From contig CAYRVF010000059.1 of the NCBI GenBank assembly GCA_964427535.1, positions 1-31,451 on the forward strand: a DNA stretch of 31,451 nt, read 5' to 3'. Position numbers and translations under genes: made by a program. Below, piece after piece: positions 14,896-22,831 of this stretch; position 1 is the first letter of the stretch; every line of letters starts with the position of its first letter. The notes under the pieces are model-generated. The model searched no databases. It was given only the letters and a program-made list of their open reading frames with translations, and was not told the origin of the DNA. The stretch is from CAYRVF01 sp964427535. Lineage in GTDB: Bacteria; Chloroflexota; Ktedonobacteria; Ktedonobacterales; JADMIN01.

Positions 14896-16497
14896 TTAGC
14901 GCGCCGCAATGCGCCCTTGCAACGACCACGGCGTCGTCTTCTCGATCACGACGGAGACCAGATCGCCGGGGCGCACTCCTGCCGCCGTGGGGGCAGCCGT
15001 GGCGACCGCCGTGCTCCCCTCGGCGCGGATGCGCATCTGCTCTGGCTGCGCCCCGCTTCCAGGCCGTTCGGCGGGGAAGAACACCAGCTTGTTGGTGCGG
15101 GTACGCCCGCGCCACTGATGCTGCCCGCCCGCCACCTGACGCGACTCGACAAGCACATCCTCTACCCGCGAAAGATAGTCCGAATTGATCTCGCGCGCAA
15201 TGCGCTCCTGCACAGCTTCGACGGCGTGAAGGCGCTGCTTTTTCACCTCCAGCGGCACGTCATCTTCCCACTTATACGAGAGCGTGCCTGGGCGCGGGGA
15301 GTACGCCGCCACATGCACGACGTCGAAGCGAATCTCTTCGAGCAGGTCAAGCAGATGCTGGAACTCCTCCTCGGTCTCCCCACAGAAGCCGACGATGACG
15401 TCGGTGGAGAGCGAGACGCCGGGCCACTCCGCGCGCAAGAGCGCGATCAGGTCGCGGTACTCGGCGAGCGTGTAGCCCCGACGCATGCGCGCCAGCATGC
15501 CGTCGTCGCCGTGCTGCACCGGGATGTTGACGTGCTCGCAGACCTTCGGCAGCGCCGCCATCTGGCGGATCATCTTGGCCGTCATGTGGCGCGGGTACGA
15601 CGTCATGAAGCGGATACGCTCCAGCCCGTCGATTTCGCTGAGCTGTTCCATCAGGTCGCCCAGGTCGGGCCGCCCGGGCAGGTCAAGCCCGTACGCCTCG
15701 ACGGTCTGGCCGAGCAGCGTCAGCTCGCGCGCGCCCGCGTCGACCAGCTCGCGTGCCTCGATCAGCAGCTCCTCGACAGGACGGCTGCGCTCGCGTCCGC
15801 GCCGCGATGGCACGATGCAGTACGAACAGACCTTGTTGCAGCCGAGGATGACCGGCAGCCACGCCGTCGGGCTCTTGGTCTTGAAGCCGATCTCGCCTGC
15901 GACGGGGTAGTGCAGCTCGCGCGAGCCAGGGCGGAAGTTCACCGCCATCGCACCGGCGGGCGCACGTGGATCGCTCGTCGGGATCGGCTCGGGTCCCTTG
16001 GGCAGCCCGTCACGAGTAGCCTCGCGGTGCTGCGGCATCGGCAGCACCGGCAGTGCCTCGGAAAGGCCCAGCGTGCGTGGCGCGCCCAGGTCGGCGAAGT
16101 CGACACAGCCCTCACCCGCGATCGGCGTCCAGCGCTCTTCGAGGAAGCGCGGCAGGATATCGGCCTGCTCGACTTTGAAGAACAGGTCCACCACCGGGTA
16201 CTTCTTCTCGAGCTCCTGGAGCTGGCGAGCATTGCCGATCATGCAGCCCATCATCGCGACGAGCAGGTCTTCGCGGCTGCGCTTGGCGTGCTTGAGCAGC
16301 GAGAGCTGGCCATGCGCGCGCTTCTCGGGCTGCTCGCGCACGCTGCAGGTGTTGAGCACGACCAGATTAGCGGCGTCCATCGTGGGGGCTTCTTCCCAGC
16401 CGAGCCCTTCAAGGATGCTGGAGACACGCTGCGAGTCGGCCATGTTCATCTGACAGCCGACCGTCCAAATGTGGAACTTGCCTGGTGCGATGCTCAT
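14896..16497 (-). CDS. miaB: tRNA-2-methylthio-N6-dimethylallyladenosine synthase (MiaB)
   Basis: This radical-SAM methylthiotransferase adds the ms2 group to i6A37 of tRNAs reading UNN codons. The N-terminal UPF0004 domain carries the auxiliary-cluster cysteines C15 (VGCQMNMADS), C51 (NTCSVREQPEKR) and C85 (GCMIGN). The radical-SAM motif CNKVCSYC gives C220, C224 and C227, followed by VPSRRGRERSR. A TRAM domain closes the 533-residue chain. It is about 60 residues longer than the E. coli enzyme. The extra length lies between C85 and the radical-SAM motif, a Pro-rich stretch of roughly residues 125-205. The start ATG 16495-16497 overlaps the def stop in an ATGA, so translation is coupled. N-terminal motifs favour MiaB over MtaB or RimO. 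Confidence 0.93.
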   Translation of the reverse strand: MSIAPGKFHIWTVGCQMNMADSQRVSSILEGLGWEEAPTMDAANLVVLNTCSVREQPEKRAHGQLSLLKHAKRSREDLLVAMMGCMIGNARQLQELEKKYPVVDLFFKVEQADILPRFLEERWTPIAGEGCVDFADLGAPRTLGLSEALPVLPMPQHREATRDGLPKGPEPIPTSDPRAPAGAMAVNFRPGSRELHYPVAGEIGFKTKSPTAWLPVILGCNKVCSYCIVPSRRGRERSRPVEELLIEARELVDAGARELTLLGQTVEAYGLDLPGRPDLGDLMEQLSEIDGLERIRFMTSYPRHMTAKMIRQMAALPKVCEHVNIPVQHGDDGMLARMRRGYTLAEYRDLIALLRAEWPGVSLSTDVIVGFCGETEEEFQHLLDLLEEIRFDVVHVAAYSPRPGTLSYKWEDDVPLEVKKQRLHAVEAVQERIAREINSDYLSRVEDVLVESRQVAGGQHQWRGRTRTNKLVFFPAERPGSGAQPEQMRIRAEGSTAVATAAPTAAGVRPGDLVSVVIEKTTPWSLQGRIAAR

Positions 16498-17054
16498 GCG
16501 CCACCTCCCGCCCTCGACCCGGCAGCCTGTTTGGTGTTCGGCTCTGGCGGGGCACCCTCTGGTTCGATGTCTTCCTCGGTGACTTCGCGCACATCCTTCG
16601 GGTCGATGTGGTCGGTGTAGAGGATGCCGTCGAGGTGGTCGATCTCGTGCTGCAGAATGCGCGCCCACCACCCCTCGGCCTTGAGACGAATCTCTTTGCC
16701 CTTGGGGTCTTTGCCTTTCACCGTGATGTTCGTGCTGCGCGGCACGTTCTCGCCGATGTAGCCCGGAATGCTCAGGCAGCCTTCGGTGCCAAGCTCCTGC
16801 TCGTCCGAGCGCTTGAGAATCTCGGGGTTAACCAGTGCGACCGCGTTGTCCTCGTACTCCGCCACCAGCACACGAATCGACTCGCCCACTTGCGGCGCGG
16901 CCAGCCCGACACCCGGCGCCTTGCGCATGGTATCCCACATGTCGGCGACGAGCTTTTCGAGGTAGGTGTCGAACCGCGAGATCTTTTTCGCCTTGGCCCG
17001 GAGAATCTTGCGCTCGTTCTCTTTGTCGATCGTCAATATCTTGCGGACTGCCAT
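16494..17054 (-). CDS. def: peptide deformylase
   Basis: This metalloenzyme removes the N-formyl group from nascent proteins at the ribosome exit. All three motifs of the family are present in the 186-residue product: GVGLAAPQ (residues 48-55), EGCLSIPG with metal ligand Cys93, and QHEIDHLDG with ligands His136 and His140 and catalytic Glu137. The C-terminal 35 residues, after DPKDVREVTEEDIEP, form an acidic then Pro/Gly-rich tail beyond the catalytic core. The start ATG 17054 lies downstream of a weak GAGGG site. The stop overlaps the miaB start, so def heads a def-miaB operon rather than the common def-fmt pair. The assignment is secure. Confidence 0.96.
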   Translation of the reverse strand: MAVRKILTIDKENERKILRAKAKKISRFDTYLEKLVADMWDTMRKAPGVGLAAPQVGESIRVLVAEYEDNAVALVNPEILKRSDEQELGTEGCLSIPGYIGENVPRSTNITVKGKDPKGKEIRLKAEGWWARILQHEIDHLDGILYTDHIDPKDVREVTEEDIEPEGAPPEPNTKQAAGSRAGGGA

Positions 17055-17393
17055 GCTAAACCCTCGTGTGCTTCATCTCGCCACCATGCGAGCGGATGTG
17101 GATACGCTCAGAACCCGGGATATGGATACGGTGTTCAGCTCTACGTAGGTAGGTAGATGTGTGGGAAAGGCGTCGCTCGGCGGCCTGGGATGCACGTCGT
17201 CGGCGAGCGGCTACTCGTCACGCATTCTATCGAAACGATTGATGGTATCACATTCGACACGCTCAATGCTCGCACATATAGACCACGGATGAGGCTGTGC
17301 TGTCAAGCGGCAACAGCATATGCAGTGGCATCTTTAACCAGAGTGTGAGAGGGCGACTGAATCTCATGCCGGCACTCACGAGAGGAGATCTGT
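17055..17393. other. intergenic region between divergent def and decarboxylase-like genes
   Basis: This 339-base gap must hold both promoters. On the minus strand a perfect TTGACA lies at 17301-17306, but the bases 17-18 downstream (GTCTAT/TCTATA) match the -10 poorly and TATATG needs a 20-base spacer; this could be a weak def promoter. A TAGAAT hexamer lies at 17223-17228 on the minus strand without a good -35. I see no gene, stable RNA or strong hairpin. Confidence 0.35.
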
Positions 17394-18056
17394 ATGCACG
17401 AGGTCCAGCACGAGACTCGATACGATGCGGAGCTGCGAAGCGCCGTCGCATACCCACCCGCGCCGTGGCGTGCGCGCGGCCAGTTCTGGGCGGGCCTCTT
17501 TCGCGCCGATCTACCCGCGACGCTGCCCGATGGACTGGCGCCGCTCGTAGATCGGCGCTGGCGGGCGCTCGCGCTCGTCCGCTACCAGCACGGCAGCACG
17601 TTGGTCTACGATGAGCTGACTGTCGGCCCGCTTGTTCGTGTTGGGTTGCGGCCGGGGCTTTTCGTCGAGCGCATGTACGTCGACAGCGTGCCTGCGCTAG
17701 AGGGTGGGCGCGAGATCTGGGGGTTGCCGAAGACGCTCGCGACCTTCGCGTGGCAGGGCGACGTCTGCTCTGTGACGGATGAGAGCGGGATCATCGCGAG
17801 GCTGCGGTTAGACAGGCGGAGTGGCGCGCCACTGCCGCTTCCGGCTGCGCTCGGGGGGATTGGGTCCGATGACGAGCACTGGCGCTATCTCGCCGCACCG
17901 GGCTGGTTTTGGCTGCGTCTCGGAGGCGTCGAGCTGCTTGAGTGGAGCGGCCGCGACGGTTATCTATTGCCGTCGCGGCCGGCGTTCGCGCTGACCATCG
18001 CGAGGATGCGAGTGCGATTCCCGGCGCCGGTACTTATTCCGCGTGCCCTACACTAG
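17394..18056 (+). CDS. acetoacetate decarboxylase-like protein
   Basis: This 220-residue protein belongs to the acetoacetate decarboxylase (ADC) superfamily by its central motif: MYVDSVPALEGGREIWGLPK, with Lys113 in the position of the Schiff-base loop, then TLATFAW. Preceding strands (LALVRYQHGSTLVYDELTVG) also fit the fold. Classical ADC has a second adjacent Lys that tunes the catalytic one; here Thr114 follows Lys113. The chemistry may therefore differ, as in ADC relatives that act as aldolase-dehydratases. The start ATG 17394 has GAGGAG with a 6-base spacer. The gene is single on its strand; its stop shares a CTAG with the stop of convergent tadC. Family is likely; substrate unknown. Confidence 0.8.
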   Translation: MHEVQHETRYDAELRSAVAYPPAPWRARGQFWAGLFRADLPATLPDGLAPLVDRRWRALALVRYQHGSTLVYDELTVGPLVRVGLRPGLFVERMYVDSVPALEGGREIWGLPKTLATFAWQGDVCSVTDESGIIARLRLDRRSGAPLPLPAALGGIGSDDEHWRYLAAPGWFWLRLGGVELLEWSGRDGYLLPSRPAFALTIARMRVRFPAPVLIPRALH

Positions 18057-19003
18057 AGCTGCACCCCAGGCGAGAAGGCATGCACGATACGCGGAATGGC
18101 CGGTCCCAGCACGACGATGAAGATCGGCGGGAAGATCAGCAGCGCCATCGGGAAGAGCATCTTGACCGGCGCCTGGTGCGCGAGCGTCTCCGCGCGGTTG
18201 CGCCGCCGCATGCGCATCTCGGCCGACTGAATACGCAGCACCTTGCCGACGCTGGCGCCGAGCTGTTCCGCCTGGACGATCGCGGAGACGAAGGTGTTCA
18301 GATCGTCGACGCCCGTTCGCGCGGCCAACGCACGCAGCGCGTCTCGGCGCGAGACGCCCACACGCATCTCCTGCAGCACGCGCCCGAACTCGACCGAAAG
18401 GGCGGTGTCTGACTTACTCACGATGCGCTGCAGCGCCTGATCGAAGCCGAGACCGGCCTCGACGCTAATGGTAAGCAGGTCGATGATGTCGGGCAGTTCC
18501 TTCTGAAGGATCTTCTTGCGCTTCGAGCCGTAATTGCGGACGTAGTAGTCGGGCGCGAAGTACCCCAGCAGGCCAAGGACGGCAAGCACGACGAAGAAGG
18601 TCAGGCTGCCGATGAAGTGAAACGCGAGCCCCAACACGACCGCCAGGCCGAGGCCGATGATGGCCGCTAGCGCCTTGATGCCGAGGAAGTCGGACACCTG
18701 CATACGCGCGCCGAGGCCCGCGTTGATGAGCGACTTCTGCGCGTTGTCGATGGCGCGCGCGGGCGTAACCCGGCTCATGAGTTTCGAGAGCTGCGCGGCC
18801 ATCGGCTTGAAGAAACGCTCGGTGAACGGCGCGGACATCTCGATCTCTTCGAGCGAGCGGGCGCGCTGGGTGACCTGATCGAGGCGCTCCGAGACGAGGT
18901 CATTCCGTTTCGGCCCAGCGAGCCCGATGACGAGCAACAGCAAGGCGAAGAACGTCAGGAATCCTGCCGCTCCGGTGAGCACATAATGCATGGTCAGTAT
19001 CAT
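18053..19003 (-). CDS. tadC: Tad secretion inner-membrane platform protein TadC-like
   Basis: This is one of the two T2SSF-domain membrane proteins that form the platform for Tad/Flp pilus assembly. The 316-residue product has an N-terminal helix (residues 8-28) and a pair of helices at 108-150 (LGIKALAAIIGLGLAVVLGL). The cytoplasmic T2SSF domain follows: KELPDIIDLLTISVEAGLGF, then ALQRIVSKSD and GASVGKVLRIQSAEMRMRR. A terminal helix (PMALLIFPPIFIVVL) closes it. The RAETLAHQAPVKMLFPMALL context is typical of TadC. The start ATG 19003 has ACGGAGC upstream. It follows tadB by 79 bases in the order cpaF-tadB-tadC. No pilin or prepilin peptidase gene follows; the neighbour converges with overlapping stops. 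Confidence 0.9.
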   Translation of the reverse strand: MILTMHYVLTGAAGFLTFFALLLLVIGLAGPKRNDLVSERLDQVTQRARSLEEIEMSAPFTERFFKPMAAQLSKLMSRVTPARAIDNAQKSLINAGLGARMQVSDFLGIKALAAIIGLGLAVVLGLAFHFIGSLTFFVVLAVLGLLGYFAPDYYVRNYGSKRKKILQKELPDIIDLLTISVEAGLGFDQALQRIVSKSDTALSVEFGRVLQEMRVGVSRRDALRALAARTGVDDLNTFVSAIVQAEQLGASVGKVLRIQSAEMRMRRRNRAETLAHQAPVKMLFPMALLIFPPIFIVVLGPAIPRIVHAFSPGVQL

Positions 19004-19082
19004 GGCATTGCTCCGTCAATTCAGGCGGGGTCTGGACATGTCTCGCATGTGTGTCGTAGACAACAGCGGCGAGCAGCACTGC

Positions 19083-20123
19083 TCACACTTTGATGTTGAC
19101 GATCCTGCGAATGACGAGGTAGCCCGCGGAGATCATCGCTACGCTGCACCCGAGCATCGTCCAGCCGCACCAGACCGTCGTTTGGAACACACCCAGCATG
19201 TAGCTCGGGTTGATGACCGCCAGCAAGATCGAGAGCGCGACCGGCAGCAGCGCGATGATGTAGCCCGAGTATTGTTGCTGCGAGGTCAGCACGCGCATCT
19301 CGGCGATCAGTTTCACTCGCTCACGAATGGTGTACGCGATCGTCTCCAGCACCTCGACCAGGTTACCGCCGACTTCGCGCTGCACGTTGATGGCAGTGGT
19401 CAGCAGCACCATGTCCTCAGACTGCATGCGTTCGAGCAGATTGTTCAGCGCCTCTTCGGCTGAGAGGCCCAGGCCAATCTCACGTACGACACGCTCGAAC
19501 TCGGGACCCGCGGGCGCCGGACCCTCGCGGGCGGCGAGCTCCATCGCCTGCATCAAGCTATAGCCCGAGCGAAGCGCGCCCGCCATCATCTGCAGCATGT
19601 CGGCGAGCTGGCCGTTGAATGCCCGCTGTCGCTGGTTGCGGCGGCGCGCGAGGTAGATGCGCGGCCCCCAGATGCCCGCGACGAGCAGCACGACGGCCAG
19701 GATGAAGTGCCCCGGCAGCGGGAGCGCGAAGCCGAGCAGCGCGCCCACGCTGGCGAGCACCACCGAGATCAGCATGAACTCGCCGACGGTCAGTTTCAGG
19801 TCGGCCTGCGCGAGCTCACGGGCGAGGCGTGTGCTGAACGTATTCGCCTGCGCCGCGTTCGTCGCCCCTGGATAGACCCGACGCGCTCGCCGTGAGCGGC
19901 GCTGGCGCCGGGACGTATCGGTGGGCGCGCGCGCCTCAGCCGCCGGTCCCACCAGCGCGTCGAGCCGATCGCGGACGGACGCCGCCCGCGTGGTCGTCAT
20001 TCGTTGAATGCCAGCGAAGACTAGCAGAATGGCGATCCCGGCGAGCACTCCGGCGAGCACATTGATCCCCGAGCCGCCTAGCGGTGCGTCGCCGATGGCC
20101 AGCACGCCTCCCAGTCCCCCCAT
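19083..20123 (-). CDS. tadB: Tad secretion inner-membrane platform protein TadB-like
   Basis: This is the partner T2SSF-domain protein of TadC. The 346-residue product has an N-terminal helix (residues 20-41) and a basic linker (SRRQRRSRRARR). Two helices follow at about 117-160. The T2SSF core then reads QLADMLQMMAGALRSGYSLM, EEALNNLLERMQSEDMVLL and NVQREVGGNLVEVLETIAYT, and two final helices end in RRIVNIKV. These match TadB, which with TadC transmits ATPase motion to pilin assembly. The start ATG 20123 is preceded by GGTGAGGT. It lies 66 bases after cpaF and is almost certainly cotranscribed with it. Confidence 0.9.
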   Translation of the reverse strand: MGGLGGVLAIGDAPLGGSGINVLAGVLAGIAILLVFAGIQRMTTTRAASVRDRLDALVGPAAEARAPTDTSRRQRRSRRARRVYPGATNAAQANTFSTRLARELAQADLKLTVGEFMLISVVLASVGALLGFALPLPGHFILAVVLLVAGIWGPRIYLARRRNQRQRAFNGQLADMLQMMAGALRSGYSLMQAMELAAREGPAPAGPEFERVVREIGLGLSAEEALNNLLERMQSEDMVLLTTAINVQREVGGNLVEVLETIAYTIRERVKLIAEMRVLTSQQQYSGYIIALLPVALSILLAVINPSYMLGVFQTTVWCGWTMLGCSVAMISAGYLVIRRIVNIKV

Positions 20124-20189
20124 ACCTCACCCGCCTTGCCTGACCGCTTGACCGATAGAATCCGCGTTGTACCTGGTGGACGAAGCTCC

Positions 20190-21704
20190 CTAGCCCTGCC
20201 AGCCGCCATCGCCGTAGCCGAAGATGCTCGGTGGCAGGTGGATGCCAGCCATCTCGAACTTCTCGGTGAAGCTGGGTCGGATGCCCGTTGGACGCAGCCG
20301 TCCGACGACCTTGCCGTTCTCGATGCCCATCTGCTCGTACACGAAGAGGTCCTGCATGCTGATGACGTCGCCCTCCATGCGCATCACCTCAGTGATGCTG
20401 GTGATCTTGCGGCTGCCATCCTTGAGGCGCTCCTGATGGACGACAAGGTGCAGCGCGCTCGCCACCTGCTCACGAATCGCGCGCAGGGGCAGATCCATCC
20501 CGGCCATCAGGCACATCGTCTCCAGACGGCTGAGCGTGTCGCGCGGGCTGTTGGAGTGCAGGCTCGTCATGCTGCCGTCGTGTCCCGTATTCATGGCCTG
20601 CAGCATGTCCAGCGCCTCGCCCGAGCGACACTCACCGACGATGATCCGGTCGGGGCGCATACGCAGGGAGTTCGCCACTAGATCGCGGATGGCGATGCGC
20701 CCCTTGCCCTCGATGTTCGCCGGGCGGCTCTCCAGCGAGATGACGTGGTCCTGCTTGAGTTGAAGCTCGGCGGCGTCCTCGATGGTGACGATGCGCTCGT
20801 CGGCGGGAATGTAACGCGAGAGCACGTTGAGCAGGGTCGTCTTACCGCTACCAGTGCCGCCCGAGACGATGATGTTGAGCCGCACCGCGACGCAGGCGTG
20901 CAGGAATTCGAGCATCGGAGCCGTCACCGAGCCGAAGCGCACCAGATCGTCGGGTTCGAGCGGCTTCTTCGAGAACTTTCGGATCGTGATGACAGGGCCG
21001 ACGAGCGAGATCGGCGGAATGACGGCGTTCACGCGCGAGCCGTCGGGGAGGCGCGCGTCCACATATGGCTGCGATTCGTCACAGCGGCGGCCAAGCGGCG
21101 AGATGATGCGGTCGATGACGCGCATGACGTGCTCGTCGTCGCGGAAGCGAATATCGGTGCGGTAGAGACGGCCATGCTGCTCGACCCAGACCTGATGCGG
21201 CCCGTTGACCATCACCTCAGAGATCGAGTCGTCGTTGAGCAGCGGCTCGATCGGTCCGAACCCAAGGATCTCGGCGGCGACCGCCTCGAAGAGCTTGACG
21301 CGGTCTTGCCGGTTGAGCACGACGCCCTGCTGATCGAGAATCCGGCCGAAGAGCTCCTCGATGGTGCGGCGTACCTGCTGGGTTTGCGAGAGGTCCATCT
21401 TGGGGTCGAGCTCGGCGATGAGGGCTGCCTGCACCTTGCGCTTCAGCTCGTAGAAGCTGTTCTCGCGGGCGCTATTTACGCCAGGCGCTTGCGCGTTGAG
21501 CCCGCCCCCGCGCGAGGTGAGCGGGCTGGCCTCCGCGGGACCAAACCGGTTCTGCAGCCCGCCGGTCGGTGGGGCGATTGGCATGCCATGTGGCGAGACG
21601 CCCGATCCATTCATCCGGCCGCCGAGCGGTCCGCGGGGGCCGCTGTTGCCGGCGCCGTTCTGGGGCTGCTGCTCCCCATTATTCATGCGATCCAACAGAC
21701 TCAC
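20190..21704 (-). CDS. cpaF: Tad/CpaF-type secretion ATPase
   Basis: This hexameric ATPase drives Tad/Flp pilus or secretion machinery from the cytoplasmic side. The 504-residue product has a Pro/Gly/Asn-rich N-terminal stretch (to about residue 80), then the N-domain (ILGFGPIEPLLNDDSISEVM). The ATPase core has Walker A GGTGSGKTT (282-290), ASP-box TIEDAAELQL, RMRPDRIIVGECRSGEA (Walker B region) and the His box NTGHDGSMTSLHSNS. The start is GTG 21702-21704, set by CAGGAG with a 7-base spacer; a longer frame to 21767 lacks such a site. The near-consensus promoter at 21819-21847 serves the cpaF-tadB-tadC operon. No TadZ/CpaE, secretin or pilin gene is in the window. Confidence 0.94.
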   Translation of the reverse strand: MSLLDRMNNGEQQPQNGAGNSGPRGPLGGRMNGSGVSPHGMPIAPPTGGLQNRFGPAEASPLTSRGGGLNAQAPGVNSARENSFYELKRKVQAALIAELDPKMDLSQTQQVRRTIEELFGRILDQQGVVLNRQDRVKLFEAVAAEILGFGPIEPLLNDDSISEVMVNGPHQVWVEQHGRLYRTDIRFRDDEHVMRVIDRIISPLGRRCDESQPYVDARLPDGSRVNAVIPPISLVGPVITIRKFSKKPLEPDDLVRFGSVTAPMLEFLHACVAVRLNIIVSGGTGSGKTTLLNVLSRYIPADERIVTIEDAAELQLKQDHVISLESRPANIEGKGRIAIRDLVANSLRMRPDRIIVGECRSGEALDMLQAMNTGHDGSMTSLHSNSPRDTLSRLETMCLMAGMDLPLRAIREQVASALHLVVHQERLKDGSRKITSITEVMRMEGDVISMQDLFVYEQMGIENGKVVGRLRPTGIRPSFTEKFEMAGIHLPPSIFGYGDGGWQG

Positions 21705-22078
21705 AGCCGCACTCCTGCCCAGTCGCACCGCCCGCTGAGAGCAGCGCTCCGCCTCATCAGTCCGCACATGCCGGCGGTGCTTCCTTCTGCGTACATACTC
21801 CGCCTGATAGTAGCTCTACTATAGATGTAGACAAGGAAGGCGTCAATGACGCCCACCCATTCTGCCTGCCAGCGCTCGCATCGCAGCGGGTATACCACGG
21901 CAGGAGCAAATCCGCTGCTCCCGCACCGTGTATAACGGCCATGTAGCGGAAAACGGGAGACAATGTTCGACAGAATGGCCGTTTTTCGTTCGTACGCACA
22001 GAATAGGGGGGCGCTGACAGAGACTCAGGTCGAGACAGATGGCACGATGTGTATGTGGAGCCTGGATGGAGGCACGAC
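21705..22078. other. divergent control region between cpaF and the RibD/DHFR-like gene
   Basis: These 374 bases hold the cpaF promoter (21819-21847), described separately. ACGGCCAT (21935-21942) and ATGGCCGT (21975-21982) form an 8-bp inverted repeat with a 32-base loop, followed by TTTT, which resembles a long-loop terminator or attenuator reading toward the reductase gene. A smaller dyad, GGAGCA/TGCTCC, lies at 21903-21921. TATAAC at 21931-21936 could be a -10 for the plus strand but has no -35. No gene is apparent. Confidence 0.4.
21819..21847 (-). promoter_or_regulatory. near-consensus sigma-70 promoter of the cpaF-tadB-tadC operon
   Basis: The minus strand reads TTGACG (21842-21847), 17 bases, then TATAGT (21819-21824); each box has five of six consensus bases with ideal spacing. 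Initiation near 21812 gives a leader of about 108 bases before GTG 21704. It is the best promoter match in the window. Confidence 0.7.
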
Positions 22079-22723
22079 ATGGGTAACGTATTCTTCAGCG
22101 TGGGAATGTCGCTCGACGGCTTTATCGCTCCGGATGGGATGGAGCTTGCCCACGCCGACGATCCCACCTACAACGACTGGCTGAGTCAGTGGAACGCGCT
22201 CCAGCAGTGGATAGTCGAGCAGCGATTTTTCCGTGAGAACCTGCACCTGGGCGAAGGTGGAGAGACCGGCCAGGACAACCGCATCCTTGAAGAGACCTTC
22301 AACCGGACTGGTGCGAGCATCATGGGCAAGCGCATGTTCGAGGGCGGAGAACTGTTCTGGCCCGAGGAAGCCCCGTTTCATACGCCGGTCTTCGTCTTGA
22401 CCACCCAGGTGCGCAGTCCGTGGGAGCGTCCAGGCGGGACCACATTCTATTTCGTCAACGACGGCATCGAGAGTGCGTTGCGCCAGGCTCGCGCGGCCGC
22501 GGGCGACAGGGATATCCGTATCGCTGGCGGTGCGAACGCCATTGTGCAGTACCTCAACGCCGGCCTCGTCGACGAGTGCTCCATCGCGCTCGCACCGGTC
22601 GTCTTCGGCAGGGGCGTCCGACTCTTCGATGGAATCGACCGGCGAAAGGTGGCACTGGAGATCGTGGAGGCGACGCACTCGCCGCTCGTCACGCATCTGC
22701 GGTACGCTGTTCTCAAGCCTTAG
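22079..22723 (+). CDS. RibD C-terminal/dihydrofolate-reductase-like protein
   Basis: This 214-residue NADPH-binding reductase belongs to the RibD_C/DHFR-like family. Motifs: VFFSVGMSLDGFIAPDG at the N-terminus, ASIMGKRMFEGGE in the middle, and IRIAGGANAIVQYLNAGLVD followed by LAPVVFGRGVRLFDG, the nucleotide-binding half. Many relatives are stand-alone proteins of unknown substrate; riboflavin synthesis is not implied because no other rib gene is near. The start ATG 22079 has GGAGG with a 6-base spacer. It lies 108 bases before the XPB-type helicase on the same strand, a gap large enough for a separate promoter, so common transcription is uncertain. Confidence 0.88.
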   Translation: MGNVFFSVGMSLDGFIAPDGMELAHADDPTYNDWLSQWNALQQWIVEQRFFRENLHLGEGGETGQDNRILEETFNRTGASIMGKRMFEGGELFWPEEAPFHTPVFVLTTQVRSPWERPGGTTFYFVNDGIESALRQARAAAGDRDIRIAGGANAIVQYLNAGLVDECSIALAPVVFGRGVRLFDGIDRRKVALEIVEATHSPLVTHLRYAVLKP

Positions 22724-22831
22724 CAGATACTGGGCAGTCTTTGCGTCTTATGCACCCGGTCAAAAGTCGCGAGGATGACCAGGTGGATAAGCACATCGCA
22801 AACGCACGTGCAGGAACACGGACGAATACAC

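Noticed and set aside
14740..16620. Long plus-strand open frame (626 codons) opposite miaB
   Set aside because: It is antisense to a clearly recognised miaB and part of the TPR gene; its Arg/His/Leu-rich translation has no motif. High GC content produces such shadows.
20745..21824. Plus-strand open frame of 359 codons opposite cpaF
   Set aside because: It lies opposite the Walker-motif-bearing ATPase and has no domain or ribosome site.
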